Shown here piece by piece: positions 1 through 7,694 of a stretch of 19,889 nt of DNA. Positions within the stretch are counted from its first letter, which is position 1; every line of letters begins with the position of its first letter. A program made the position numbers and the translations under genes. The DNA comes from DATGEO01 sp035310015 (GTDB lineage: Bacteria; Chloroflexota; Dormibacteria; Dormibacterales; Dormibacteraceae): the NCBI GenBank assembly GCA_035310015.1, contig DATGEO010000058.1, positions 1 through 19,889 on the forward strand. Reading direction: 5' to 3'. The notes beneath the pieces were generated by a model. It made no database searches. It worked only from the letters and a program-made list of their open reading frames with translations, and had not been told where the DNA came from.

Positions 1-39
1 GTGTACCTGTTCGTGAGCAGCTACCAACCAGGCAGGTAG

Positions 40-750
40 TTACATACCCAGGTAGGCCTTCTGCACCTCTTCTGACGCGAGCAGCTCTTTGCCTGTCCCG
101 GTCTGGACGATCACGCCGGTCTCGAGCACGTAGCCGCGATGCGCCACCTCGAGCGCCTTGTTGGCGTTCTGCTCGACCAGCAGCACGGGCGTGCCCTGCG
201 AGTTGATCTCGCGAATGATGCTGAAGATGGTCTCGACCAGCAGCGGCGACAGGCCGAGTGACGGCTCGTCCAGCATCAGCGCTTTCGGCCGCGCCATAAG
301 GGCGCGGCCCATCGCGAGCATCTGCTGCTCGCCACCGGAAAGCGTGCCCGCGATCTGCCGCTGCCGCTCCTTGACCCGCGGGAAAAGGGTGTAGACGCGC
401 TCGAGGTCGCTCTGGATCTCGGCGCGGTTGGTACGCGTATACGCACCCATGAACAGGTTGTCGCGCACGGTGAGCCGCGAAAAAAGACGGCGGCCTTCGG
501 GCGACTGGCACAGGCCGAGGGTGACGATCTTGGCGGCCTCCATGCGAGTGATGTCCTGCCCGCCGAAGGAGATGGTTCCCCGCGTCGGATGCATCAGCCC
601 GGAGATCGTGCGCAGCGTCGTCGTCTTGCCCGCGCCATTGGCGCCGATAAGCGCCACCACCTCGCCCGCGTCCAGGTCGATGCTGACGTCCCGCAGCGCC
701 TGCACGCGGCCGTAGTGGGCGTCGATGTGACGCACCTCCAGCAGCGCCAC
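40..750 (-). CDS. livF: Branched-chain amino-acid ABC transporter ATP-binding protein LivF
   Basis: This is one of the two cytoplasmic ATPases of a HAAT/Liv-type importer; it pairs with LivG and drives the LivH/LivM permease. The 236-residue protein has the family's usual length. Walker A (GANGAGKT) is at about residues 36-43, the signature LSGGEQQ at 137-143, Walker B ending LMLDEP at about 158-163, and the switch histidine position is replaced by Gln in LLVEQN (191-196), which is normal for LivF. The ATG lies one base after the livG stop, so translation is probably coupled. It is the last gene of the minus-strand operon. Downstream (positions 1-39) I see only short imperfect inverted repeats and no convincing terminator. 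The family is certain; the transported substrate cannot be read from this subunit. Confidence 0.95.
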   Translation of the reverse strand: MALLEVRHIDAHYGRVQALRDVSIDLDAGEVVALIGANGAGKTTTLRTISGLMHPTRGTISFGGQDITRMEAAKIVTLGLCQSPEGRRLFSRLTVRDNLFMGAYTRTNRAEIQSDLERVYTLFPRVKERQRQIAGTLSGGEQQMLAMGRALMARPKALMLDEPSLGLSPLLVETIFSIIREINSQGTPVLLVEQNANKALEVAHRGYVLETGVIVQTGTGKELLASEEVQKAYLGM

Positions 751-751
751 G

Positions 752-1519
<768 letters not shown>

Positions 1520-1523
1520 CTGG

Positions 1524-2732
1524 TTAGGACTGCAGCTCGCGCGGTGCGCCGATGCCCGGGACCTCTTCCGACGTCAGCTCCTGGCGGCGGGCGCGGCTCG
1601 GCAGCAGCCCCTGTGGGCGGTACAGCATGATGCCGACGATGATCAGGCCGAAGATGATGTACTTCAGCCGGTTCACCTCCTCGCCCAGTCCAGGCCAACC
1701 GTTGGGGTTGGTGTTGTTCAGCCAGCCCAGACCGATCGACTGGACGAGCGAGGCCACCTGGTTCGGCGCGTCGGGCAGGAACTTGTAGAGGATGAAGTAG
1801 AGGACCAGGCCGCCGATCATCGCGCCCGGGATGTTGCCCATACCGCCGAGCACGACCATCGACAGCACGGTGATCGAGATGATGAAGCTGAACTGGTCCG
1901 AGTTCACGACCGACAGCTTGGCGCCGTAGAACGCGCCGGCGAAACCGCTGGTGGACGCGCCGATCGCGAACGCGAGCAGCTTGATGTTGACCGTGTTCAC
2001 GCCAGTGGCGGCGGCTGCCGTCTCGTCCTCGCGCACGGCCATCCACGCGCGCCCGAGGCGCGACCGTTCGAGGTTGTTGACCAGGATCACGACGCCGATG
2101 ATCACGACCACGATCACGATGTAGAAGCCGGTCAGGTTCGCCGACGTGAGCTGAAGATCTTGCTGGATGCCGAACGGGTCTCCGGCCCACGGGCCGTCGA
2201 GCCAGCGCGGCACGGTTGGGGGATCGATGGCGCTGACGCCGAACACGCCGCCGGTCCAGACGTTGAGGTTGCGGAACACGCGCGGCACGATCTCGCCGAA
2301 GCCGAGGGTCACGATGGCGAGGTAGTCGCCGCGGAGCCGCAGCGTCGGGGCGCCGAGCAGAGCGCCGAATCCCGCGGCTACGAACAGGCCCACGAACATG
2401 GCGATCCAGAACGGGATGTGCACGGCGTGGTGGATCGGTGCGGTCGCGAGCTCGTCGGAGGCGATGATCGCGTAGGTGTACGCGCCGATCGCGAAGAAAG
2501 CCGCGTAGCCGAGGTCGAGGAGGCCGGCAAAGCCCACCACGACGTTGAGGCCGATGGCGAGGAGCACGAAAATGCCGGCGTCGGCGGCGAGGCCGACCAG
2601 GGCGTCGCCGTTGCCGCCCGTGACGAACTGCACGATCTCGGGGTACACGAGGGCGGCGATGAGCATGACCGCGTAGGCCATCGCATTCGGACTCCGCAGG
2701 CGTGCGCGGATGGATCCGACGAAGCCGTTCAT
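1524..2732 (-). CDS. livM: Branched-chain amino-acid ABC transporter permease LivM
   Basis: This is an inner-membrane permease subunit that pairs with LivH to form the translocation path. I chose the ATG at 2732 (MNGFVGSIRARL), giving 402 residues, because it makes a 4-base ATGA overlap with the livH stop. The frame stays open another 29 residues upstream, but that stretch is Arg/Pro-rich and lies inside livH. The protein shows about nine or ten hydrophobic segments. The coupling loop GRAWMAVREDETAAAATGVN, which contacts the ATPases, and the segment VVLGGMGNIPGAMIGG are both typical of LivM. The length is at the upper end of the family, with a hydrophilic C-terminal tail of about 20 residues after the last segment. 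Confidence 0.93.
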   Translation of the reverse strand: MNGFVGSIRARLRSPNAMAYAVMLIAALVYPEIVQFVTGGNGDALVGLAADAGIFVLLAIGLNVVVGFAGLLDLGYAAFFAIGAYTYAIIASDELATAPIHHAVHIPFWIAMFVGLFVAAGFGALLGAPTLRLRGDYLAIVTLGFGEIVPRVFRNLNVWTGGVFGVSAIDPPTVPRWLDGPWAGDPFGIQQDLQLTSANLTGFYIVIVVVIIGVVILVNNLERSRLGRAWMAVREDETAAAATGVNTVNIKLLAFAIGASTSGFAGAFYGAKLSVVNSDQFSFIISITVLSMVVLGGMGNIPGAMIGGLVLYFILYKFLPDAPNQVASLVQSIGLGWLNNTNPNGWPGLGEEVNRLKYIIFGLIIVGIMLYRPQGLLPSRARRQELTSEEVPGIGAPRELQS

Positions 2733-3796
2733 TTCTCGGGTACGCGCATGCCGAGCAGGCCGGACGGGCGGAACACCAGCACGAGAATGAGGAGCGCGAA
2801 GATCAACACCTGCGTCCACGTGCCGGGGCCGAAGTGGCGATTCATGAACGGGTCCAGGTAGCCATCGCCCATCTGGGAGATGAGCCCGATGAGGAGACCG
2901 CCGAGCGCCGCGCCCGGGATGTTGCCGATGCCGCCGAAGACGGCGGCCGTGAAGGCCACGAGCCCGGCGGAAAACCCGAGAAACGCGGTCAGGGTTCCGA
3001 AGTAAAGGCCATAGATGATGCCGCCGGCACCCGCCAGCGCCGCGCCGATGAAGAACGTGGCCGCGATCGTGGCGTTGATGTTGATGCCCATCAGCTGCGC
3101 CGCGTCACGGTCCTGCGCCGTTGCCCGCATCGCCTTGCCGAGCTTCGACCCGTTGATGAAGAGGGTGAGGCCAAGCACAAGGATGATCGCGACGGCGACG
3201 ATGATGAGGGACTTGGCGGAGATGGTCACGCCGCCGCCGATCGGGACCTGGGTGGCGGGGAGGAGGTCCGGGTAGTGGATGTTGAAGGGGCCTTTCCACA
3301 GAAACATGGCGCCCTCGAGAATCGACGACATGCCGATGGCCGTGATCAACGGCGCGAGCCGAGGTGCGTTGCGTAGGGGCCGGTAAGCGACTCGCTCGAT
3401 CACGACGTTCACGAGCGCGCACAGCGCCATGGTGATCAGGAAGACGGGTATGAGCCCGAGGACCAGGTCGATGCCATGGGACTTGTCCTCGGTCAGGCCG
3501 AAGAGCGGGAGGAGGGGCAGGGAGATGAATGCGCCCAGGGTGAACACGTCACCGTGGGCGAAGTTGATCAGCTCCACGATGCCGTAGACCATCGTGTAAC
3601 CCAAGGCGACCAGCGCATAGATGGCGCCCAGGGCGACGCCGAAGACGAGCACCTGCGCGAAGTATCCGGGCCCGCTGGCGACGACCTGTGGGATCAGCCA
3701 GACGACGGCCACGGCCAGAAGCAGGAGTCCGATGAGGTCGAGGGGAGCCAAACCAAAGATCCGGCCGCTGGTGGCGGATCGGACTCGCTCCAACAT
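2729..3796 (-). CDS. livH: Branched-chain amino-acid ABC transporter permease LivH
   Basis: This is an inner-membrane permease subunit and partner of LivM. The 355-residue product is longer than the roughly 300 residues usual for LivH, because one extra hydrophobic segment (about residues 20-40) precedes the conserved core that begins QVLVFGVALGAIYALVALGY. The family motifs YGIVELINFAHGD and the coupling loop GKAMRATAQDRDAAQLMGIN are present, as is GGIGNIPGAALGG. The stop overlaps the livM start (ATGA). No clear Shine-Dalgarno sequence precedes the ATG at 3796, so the exact start is less secure than the gene. The gene is separated from the binding-protein gene by 72 bases containing a GC-rich hairpin. 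Confidence 0.92.
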   Translation of the reverse strand: MLERVRSATSGRIFGLAPLDLIGLLLLAVAVVWLIPQVVASGPGYFAQVLVFGVALGAIYALVALGYTMVYGIVELINFAHGDVFTLGAFISLPLLPLFGLTEDKSHGIDLVLGLIPVFLITMALCALVNVVIERVAYRPLRNAPRLAPLITAIGMSSILEGAMFLWKGPFNIHYPDLLPATQVPIGGGVTISAKSLIIVAVAIILVLGLTLFINGSKLGKAMRATAQDRDAAQLMGININATIAATFFIGAALAGAGGIIYGLYFGTLTAFLGFSAGLVAFTAAVFGGIGNIPGAALGGLLIGLISQMGDGYLDPFMNRHFGPGTWTQVLIFALLILVLVFRPSGLLGMRVPEK

Positions 3797-3819
3797 CAGC
3801 GCATTAGTCTGAATGAAGA

Positions 3820-3846
3820 GAGGGGCCTTGCGGCCCCTCCCTTTTT
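3820..3846 (+). terminator. GC-rich hairpin with T-tract between livK-type gene and livH
   Basis: An 8-bp perfect stem (3820-3827 with 3832-3839) and a TTGC loop are followed on the plus strand by CCCTTTTTC, which has the form of an intrinsic terminator for plus-strand transcripts. The genes on both sides are on the minus strand. In that direction the same stem forms but is followed only by TCTTCATT, a poor U-tract. It may therefore stop antisense transcription and act on the sense message as a processing or stability barrier that leaves more binding-protein mRNA than permease mRNA. A second 7-bp inverted repeat (3856-3862 with 3867-3873) overlaps the stop codon of the upstream gene. Confidence 0.6.
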
Positions 3847-3868
3847 CGTGCCGTCGCTAAGCGATGGC

Positions 3869-5152
3869 TTAGCTGCTGAGCCCGAACTGCTTGAGGAAGG
3901 TCCACGTGCCGTTCTTGTTCTGCTGGATCTGCAGCACGGGTGAGGTCGGGTCGCCGAGGTTGTTGAACGAGATGACGCCGGTCAGCCCCTTGAAGTTCTG
4001 GGTCTGGGCCAGCGCGGTGATGACTTGCTCGCGGGTCGGCTTGTTGCCGCCGTTGGCGTCGATCGCGCGCTTGATGGCGTCGATGAGGATCGCCGCGCAG
4101 TCGTACGAGGCGTAGGTGTAGGCGCCGTAGCAGGTGTCCTGCGTGCAGGCGGCCTTGTACTTGGCGATGGTCGCCGCCGCGTCAGGGTTCTGGGTCGCGT
4201 CGGCCGCGCCCTGGCTGGCGTACATGTGGTCGTTGGCCTGGTCGCCCGAGTCCTTGAGGCACTGGGCGTCGCCGATGCCGTCAGGCCCGAGGTAGAAGGT
4301 CTGCGCCGGGTCGAAGATGCCCTTCTCCTCAGCGCGAGGGATGCATCCATACGTCGCCGAGGTCGCGCCGGCGTAGATCGCGGTCGCTCCGTCCTTCTTG
4401 GCCGAGGCGAGCCAAGAGTGGAAGTCGGGGGCCGCGGTGCCGGAGGTGTCGAAGCCCTTGCGGTCGACGACCGTGCCGCCCTTCTTCTGAAATTCCTTGG
4501 CGAAGTTGTTCGCCACGCCGAGGCCGAACGGCTCCTGGTCGTCCCAGACCGCCACGACCTTGATGCCGAGGGTGTCGTACGCGAAGTCCGCCATGGCCGG
4601 GCCCTGGAAGGTGTCCGCGGCCGCGATGCGGAAGTAGTTGTTCTTGCCCGGAGGGCACGGGATGGTGTTGTCGCAGGCCGGCCGCAGAGAGGCCGGGTCG
4701 AACTTGTTGACCGACTGGCAGTAGCTGAGCGGCTGGGTCAGGCACTCGTTGGTGTTCGACGGGCTGATCAGCGCCAGGCTCGCGCGGTTGGCGACCGGGA
4801 TCTCGGCCGCGGCAACACCCGAGTTGAACGGCCCGACAACTCCAACGATGTCCTTGTTGGAGATGATGTCGGTGATGTTCTGCGCGCCCTTGGTGGCGTC
4901 GTGCTTGCCGTTGACCGCGTCGTCGTAGTTCTTGATGTGGAGCGTGTAGCCGTCGACGCTGCCGATGCTGGTCACGGCGTAGTTGGCGCCGTTCTGCGCG
5001 GGCAGGCCGCTGGACGCGTCGGAACCGGAAACGGGCAGGTCGCTGGCGATCCAGATGTCGCCCTTCGACCCTCCACCGCTCGATGTGCTTCCGCACGCGA
5101 AGGCGACGACCGTCGCCGCAATGAGGACTGTGAGTCCCCTAGCTCGAACCAT
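3869..5152 (-). CDS. ABC transporter substrate-binding lipoprotein, Liv/amide family
   Basis: This is an extracytoplasmic type I periplasmic-binding-fold protein that delivers ligand to LivHMGF, encoded just downstream on the same strand. The chosen ATG at 5152 (427 residues) has a good ribosome site, AAGGGGA, 6 to 7 bases upstream. A GTG at 5206 would add 18 polar residues in front of the signal peptide. The signal sequence is a basic start, a hydrophobic run and AFAC, with the lipid-carrying Cys at residue 20. A Ser/Gly linker and the binding fold (GVVGPFNSGVAAAEIPVAN, NYFRIAAADTFQGPAMADFAYD) follow. The mature part has nine further cysteines, unusual for this family and suggestive of disulfides. 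It is clearly paralogous to the 5379-6722 product. The substrate could be branched-chain amino acids, amides or urea; the sequence does not decide this. Confidence 0.9.
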   Translation of the reverse strand: MVRARGLTVLIAATVVAFACGSTSSGGGSKGDIWIASDLPVSGSDASSGLPAQNGANYAVTSIGSVDGYTLHIKNYDDAVNGKHDATKGAQNITDIISNKDIVGVVGPFNSGVAAAEIPVANRASLALISPSNTNECLTQPLSYCQSVNKFDPASLRPACDNTIPCPPGKNNYFRIAAADTFQGPAMADFAYDTLGIKVVAVWDDQEPFGLGVANNFAKEFQKKGGTVVDRKGFDTSGTAAPDFHSWLASAKKDGATAIYAGATSATYGCIPRAEEKGIFDPAQTFYLGPDGIGDAQCLKDSGDQANDHMYASQGAADATQNPDAAATIAKYKAACTQDTCYGAYTYASYDCAAILIDAIKRAIDANGGNKPTREQVITALAQTQNFKGLTGVISFNNLGDPTSPVLQIQQNKNGTWTFLKQFGLSS

Positions 5153-5158
5153 ATGGCT

Positions 5159-5165
5159 TCCCCTT
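5159..5165 (-). promoter_or_regulatory. Ribosome binding site fixing the start of the second binding protein
   Basis: AAGGGGA on the minus strand ends 6 bases before the ATG at 5152. No comparable site precedes the GTG at 5206. This and the signal-peptide layout decide the start. Confidence 0.7.
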
Positions 5166-5205
5166 GTGTTTGACGGAGGCAATGAGATGCGACGCTGAGC
5201 CTCCA

Positions 5206-5263
5206 CATTCGCCGCCCTCTTCCCAACGTCTCAGTCGGGGCGAGAGTGCGCCGGCGGCGAATG
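5206..5263 (-). repeat. 11-bp perfect inverted repeat in the leader of the 3869-5152 gene
   Basis: CATTCGCCGCC at 5206-5216 is the exact reverse complement of GGCGGCGAATG at 5253-5263, with a 36-base interval. It would lie inside the transcribed leader if the promoter proposed at 5303-5332 is right. It ends about 53 bases before the start codon and abuts a second stem at 5264-5283. It could be a folded RNA leader or a protein-binding dyad. I do not recognise a known riboswitch or T-box sequence. Confidence 0.6.
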
Positions 5264-5283
5264 CGGCCACACGGGGGTGGCCG
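5264..5283 (-). repeat. 7-bp stem directly adjoining the 11-bp inverted repeat
   Basis: CGGCCAC at 5264-5270 pairs with GTGGCCG at 5277-5283 around a 6-base loop. It touches the neighbouring 11-bp stem with no base between them, so the two could stack in RNA. There is no T-run on either side, so it does not look like a terminator. Confidence 0.5.
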
Positions 5284-5302
5284 AACCGCTACTCCGATGG
5301 CA

Positions 5303-5332
5303 ACTATTGACTCGAAGGCGGCCCTAAGTCAA
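5303..5332 (-). promoter_or_regulatory. Probable promoter of the second binding-protein gene
   Basis: On the minus strand, TTGACT (5332-5327) and AATAGT (5308-5303) are separated by 18 bases, a fair match to -35 and -10 hexamers for the housekeeping sigma factor. Transcription would begin near 5296 and give a leader of about 140 bases before the ATG at 5152. A promoter here would let this gene and livHMGF be expressed independently of the upstream paralogue. Confidence 0.5.
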
Positions 5333-5359
5333 GTGCAACTCGACCCCGGCGTCGCGCAG

Positions 5360-5384
5360 TATTGATAGCGCCGATGTATCAATA
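5360..5384. promoter_or_regulatory. 8-bp perfect dyad, candidate operator
   Basis: TATTGATA (5360-5367) and TATCAATA (5377-5384) are exact reverse complements with a 9-base spacer. The AT-rich arms stand out in GC-rich surroundings. The dyad overlaps the stop codon of the upstream binding-protein gene and lies about 28 bases upstream of the proposed -35 hexamer of the next gene. That position suits a transcription-factor site. It lacks a following T-run, so a terminator is less likely. Confidence 0.45.
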
Positions 5385-6722
5385 AGGCAGCGAGGCGGTG
5401 TAGTCAATCTCCCCGGCGTAACGCCAGGGGTCTGCGCCGCCGCCGCCGGCGGCTTCGACGATCGAGATGACGCGATGGGTCGAGTCGCCATTCCGATCGA
5501 AGCCGAGCAGGCCGGTGGCGCCGGCAAATCCGGCCGTCACCGAGAGCTGGGAGATGACGTTGCCGCGCGGCGGCAGCTGGCCGCCCTGCCCGCCCTGCCC
5601 GCCCTGCCCGCCCGCGGCCCTGATCGCGCGATCGAGCGCGTCGTACACGACCCCGGCCGCGTCGTAGGCGATGACCGTGTAGGCGCCGAAGTCACGGGTG
5701 AAGGGGAACATGGCGTGAAATCCGGCGATCACCGGCGCCGCGGTGCCGATGGCCGTCGCGTTGACGATCGGGATGGTCGCGAAGATGCCGTTTGCGCTGC
5801 CGCCGGCGTCCTGGATGCATGCCGGGTCCTCGGCGATGCCGTCGCCGCCGAGGAAGGGGGTCGCCGAGTCGAAGATGCCGGACATCTGGCTGCGCACGGC
5901 ACAGCCCTTGTTCGCGGCGAGGCCGCCGAAGTAGACGGCCTGGGCGCCGCCGGCCTTCATGCGCTTGAGAAACCCGGTGGTGTCGACCGCGAGCGCAGGA
6001 TCGTATTCGAGCGTGCCGATGACGCTGCCGCCGAGGGATCGGAATCGGGTCTCGAAGCCGTCCACGAGCGCCTGGCCGTAGGCCTCGTGGTCGGACACCA
6101 GGGCGGCGCGGAGCACGTGCAGCGTCTTGAACGCGTAGTCCGCCGCGGCCGGGCCCTGGAGGTCGTCCGTGGCCGCGAGCCGGAAGTAGTTGTTGAAGCC
6201 GCTGGGCCGCAGATCGGTCGCCGACGGCAGGCCGGCCTGCTTGCAGCTCACCTCGAGGTGGGCCGGCTGCAGGGCGGCCGGCAGATAATCCGAGCGCGTG
6301 AGACAGGGGCTGCTCGTGGCCGGGCTCACCATCGCGAGCGACGACTGGTTCGCCACAGGGATCTCGGCACGCGCGACGTTGGAGTCGAAAGGCCCGATCA
6401 CGGCCATGACCTGTGGGTCGGCGACGAAGCTCGCGACGTTGGAGGCGCCGAGCGGCGGCTCGGGCAGGCCGTTGAGGCTGTCGTCCTTCACGCTGAGCTG
6501 GACGCTGAAGCCGTCGAGCGTCGGATGCTGCTGCACGTAGTAGCGCACCCCGTTCAGCGCGGGCGTGGCGACGCGGCCCTCGGCGCCGGTGAGCGGAAGG
6601 TCGACGCCGATCTTCAAGACCGGGGCGGGAGCGCCGCCGAGTCCAGGCACCGAGCAGGCGGCGAGAAGCCCGGCGATCGCCGCCGCGAGGGCCGGAGGTC
6701 GTATCGGATGCTTGCCGACCAT
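5379..6722 (-). CDS. ABC transporter substrate-binding lipoprotein, divergent paralogue
   Basis: This is a second Liv-type extracytoplasmic binding protein, 447 residues from the ATG at 6722. The frame continues far upstream, but that part is only the antisense of the neighbouring TPR gene. The start gives a signal peptide with lipobox LLAAC (Cys at residue 23) and then a short linker and LKIGVDLPLTGAEG, the usual beginning of the binding fold. Shared blocks with the 3869-5152 product include GPFDSNVARAEIPVANQSSLAMVSP, FNNYFRLAATDDLQGPAAADYAF and a Cys-containing GIFD...GDGI segment. A (GGQ)n stretch interrupts the C-terminal lobe. No strong Shine-Dalgarno site precedes the ATG. The role is probably ligand delivery to the same LivHMGF permease with a different specificity; this is inferred from context. 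Confidence 0.87.
   Translation of the reverse strand: MVGKHPIRPPALAAAIAGLLAACSVPGLGGAPAPVLKIGVDLPLTGAEGRVATPALNGVRYYVQQHPTLDGFSVQLSVKDDSLNGLPEPPLGASNVASFVADPQVMAVIGPFDSNVARAEIPVANQSSLAMVSPATSSPCLTRSDYLPAALQPAHLEVSCKQAGLPSATDLRPSGFNNYFRLAATDDLQGPAAADYAFKTLHVLRAALVSDHEAYGQALVDGFETRFRSLGGSVIGTLEYDPALAVDTTGFLKRMKAGGAQAVYFGGLAANKGCAVRSQMSGIFDSATPFLGGDGIAEDPACIQDAGGSANGIFATIPIVNATAIGTAAPVIAGFHAMFPFTRDFGAYTVIAYDAAGVVYDALDRAIRAAGGQGGQGGQGGQLPPRGNVISQLSVTAGFAGATGLLGFDRNGDSTHRVISIVEAAGGGGADPWRYAGEIDYTASLPY
5581..5616 (-). repeat. 9-bp tandem repeat encoding GGQ units
   Basis: The unit CCGCCCTGC is repeated three times exactly, with a fourth partial copy. On the minus strand it encodes repeated Gly-Gly-Gln between a helix (RAIRAAGG) and the last lobe of the binding protein. 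Such a run can vary in length by slippage. It keeps the frame, so copy changes only lengthen a flexible loop. Confidence 0.75.
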
Positions 6723-6733
6723 TGAGATCAGGC

Positions 6734-6745
6734 AGTATCTATACT
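6734..6745. promoter_or_regulatory. Symmetric -10-like element between divergent genes
   Basis: AGTAT-CT-ATACT is nearly palindromic. It reads TATACT on the plus strand (6740-6745) and TATAGA on the minus strand (6743-6738), so one site could serve as -10 for both the TPR/his transcript and the binding-protein transcript. No good -35 is visible in either direction. The whole divergent gap is 102 bases and is otherwise GC-rich. Confidence 0.35.
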
Positions 6746-6813
6746 CGTCCTCCGCCTCGTCCGAAGCCCCTCCCGACCGACCTGCCACGCCATCGCGCGC
6801 TGGCTCACCTATT

Positions 6814-6818
6814 AGGAG
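6814..6818 (+). promoter_or_regulatory. Ribosome binding site deciding a TTG start
   Basis: AGGAG ends 6 bases before TTG at 6825. It supports that codon as the start of the TPR gene; no ATG or GTG is placed as well. Confidence 0.75.
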
Positions 6819-6824
6819 CGCCTC

Positions 6825-7694
6825 TTGAAGACCGAATCCCCGGAGCACCTGAAGCCTCGATCGCAGTACGCGGAGGACGCGGTGCAGCTGGCGATCGCCG
6901 GCAAGTGGGAGGAGGCGGTCAAGCTCAACAAGTTCATCGTCGAGAGCTTCGGCGCCGACGAAGAGACGCAGAACCGCCTGGGCAAGGCCCTGTCCGAGCT
7001 GGGGAAGCTCAAGGAGGCGAAAGCCGCCTATGAAGCCGCGCTGAAGCTCAATCCCATGAACTCCATCGCCAAGCGCAACGCCGCGCGCATCAACGCGCTG
7101 CTGCACCAGAAGGAAGGCCTCAAGGTCGGAGGCACGAGGGTCGACCTGAACCTCTTCGTCGAGGAGATGGGCAAGACCGTCATCACGACGGTCGAAAGCC
7201 CGCCGCCGGACATCTGCTCGAAGGTCGCCGCCGGCGATGTCGCCGAGCTGAAGATCGAGGGTGACGGAATCTCTGCCGAGACTTCGCGTGGGGTTCGCCT
7301 CGGACTGCTCGAGGCCAAGCTCGCGCGCCGGCTCATCAAGTTCATGAACGGCGGCAACCGCTACCAGGCGGGCATCACGTCGTGTGAGGGCTCGACCGTG
7401 AAGCTGATCGTGCGCGAGACCTACCAGGACCCACGGTTCGCGGGCAAGCCGAGCTTCCCGATGAAGCGCAAGCGCGAGGTCGAGTTCCGGCCTTACACGA
7501 AGGAGAGCCTGCTCGCGCGCGAGGTCGAGGTCTTCGCCGAGGACGAGGAGGAATCGACGCTCGTCGAGGGCGCTCCGTCCGCCGACGAGGACATGGAGGA
7601 AGGGATGCACGCGGTCGAGGACGAGGCCGAGCCGCTCGACTTTGCGGAGGACGCCGGCGACGACGGCGACGACGAGGAAGAGGAAGACGAATGA
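6825..7694 (+). CDS. TPR-repeat protein with acidic C-terminal tail, function unknown
   Basis: This 289-residue soluble protein has a TTG start supported by AGGAG. Residues 10-95 form helical TPR-like repeats (GKWEEAVKLNKFIVESFG, GKLKEAKAAYEAALKLNPMN). Residues about 100-225 form a second, mixed domain with conserved-looking segments LGLLEAKLARRL, GNRYQAGI and AGKPSFPMKRKREVEF. From about 225 the chain is extremely acidic and ends DDGDDEEEEDE. There is no signal peptide or membrane segment, so it is probably cytoplasmic. TPRs usually hold protein partners and acidic tails can contact basic proteins or mimic nucleic acid, but no activity can be assigned. Its TGA lies inside an ATGA that opens the reading frame leading to hisZ, so it appears to be the first gene of the his operon. 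Whether it has a histidine role is unknown. Confidence 0.85.
   Translation: MKTESPEHLKPRSQYAEDAVQLAIAGKWEEAVKLNKFIVESFGADEETQNRLGKALSELGKLKEAKAAYEAALKLNPMNSIAKRNAARINALLHQKEGLKVGGTRVDLNLFVEEMGKTVITTVESPPPDICSKVAAGDVAELKIEGDGISAETSRGVRLGLLEAKLARRLIKFMNGGNRYQAGITSCEGSTVKLIVRETYQDPRFAGKPSFPMKRKREVEFRPYTKESLLAREVEVFAEDEEESTLVEGAPSADEDMEEGMHAVEDEAEPLDFAEDAGDDGDDEEEEDE

Noticed and set aside
1..39. Terminator after livF
   Set aside because: Only 5-bp imperfect arms (CTACC/GGTAG) and no T-run; too weak to call.
4025..5173. 382-residue plus-strand open frame opposite the second binding protein
   Set aside because: Val/Arg/Gly-rich shadow of a gene with clear family motifs on the other strand.
5153..5206. 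GTG 5206 as start of the second binding protein
   Set aside because: It would put 18 polar residues before the signal peptide and lacks a ribosome site; ATG 5152 has one.
6723..7610. Long minus-strand open frame extending the first binding protein to about 743 residues
   Set aside because: The upstream part is the antisense of the TPR gene; the signal peptide and lipobox begin at 6722.
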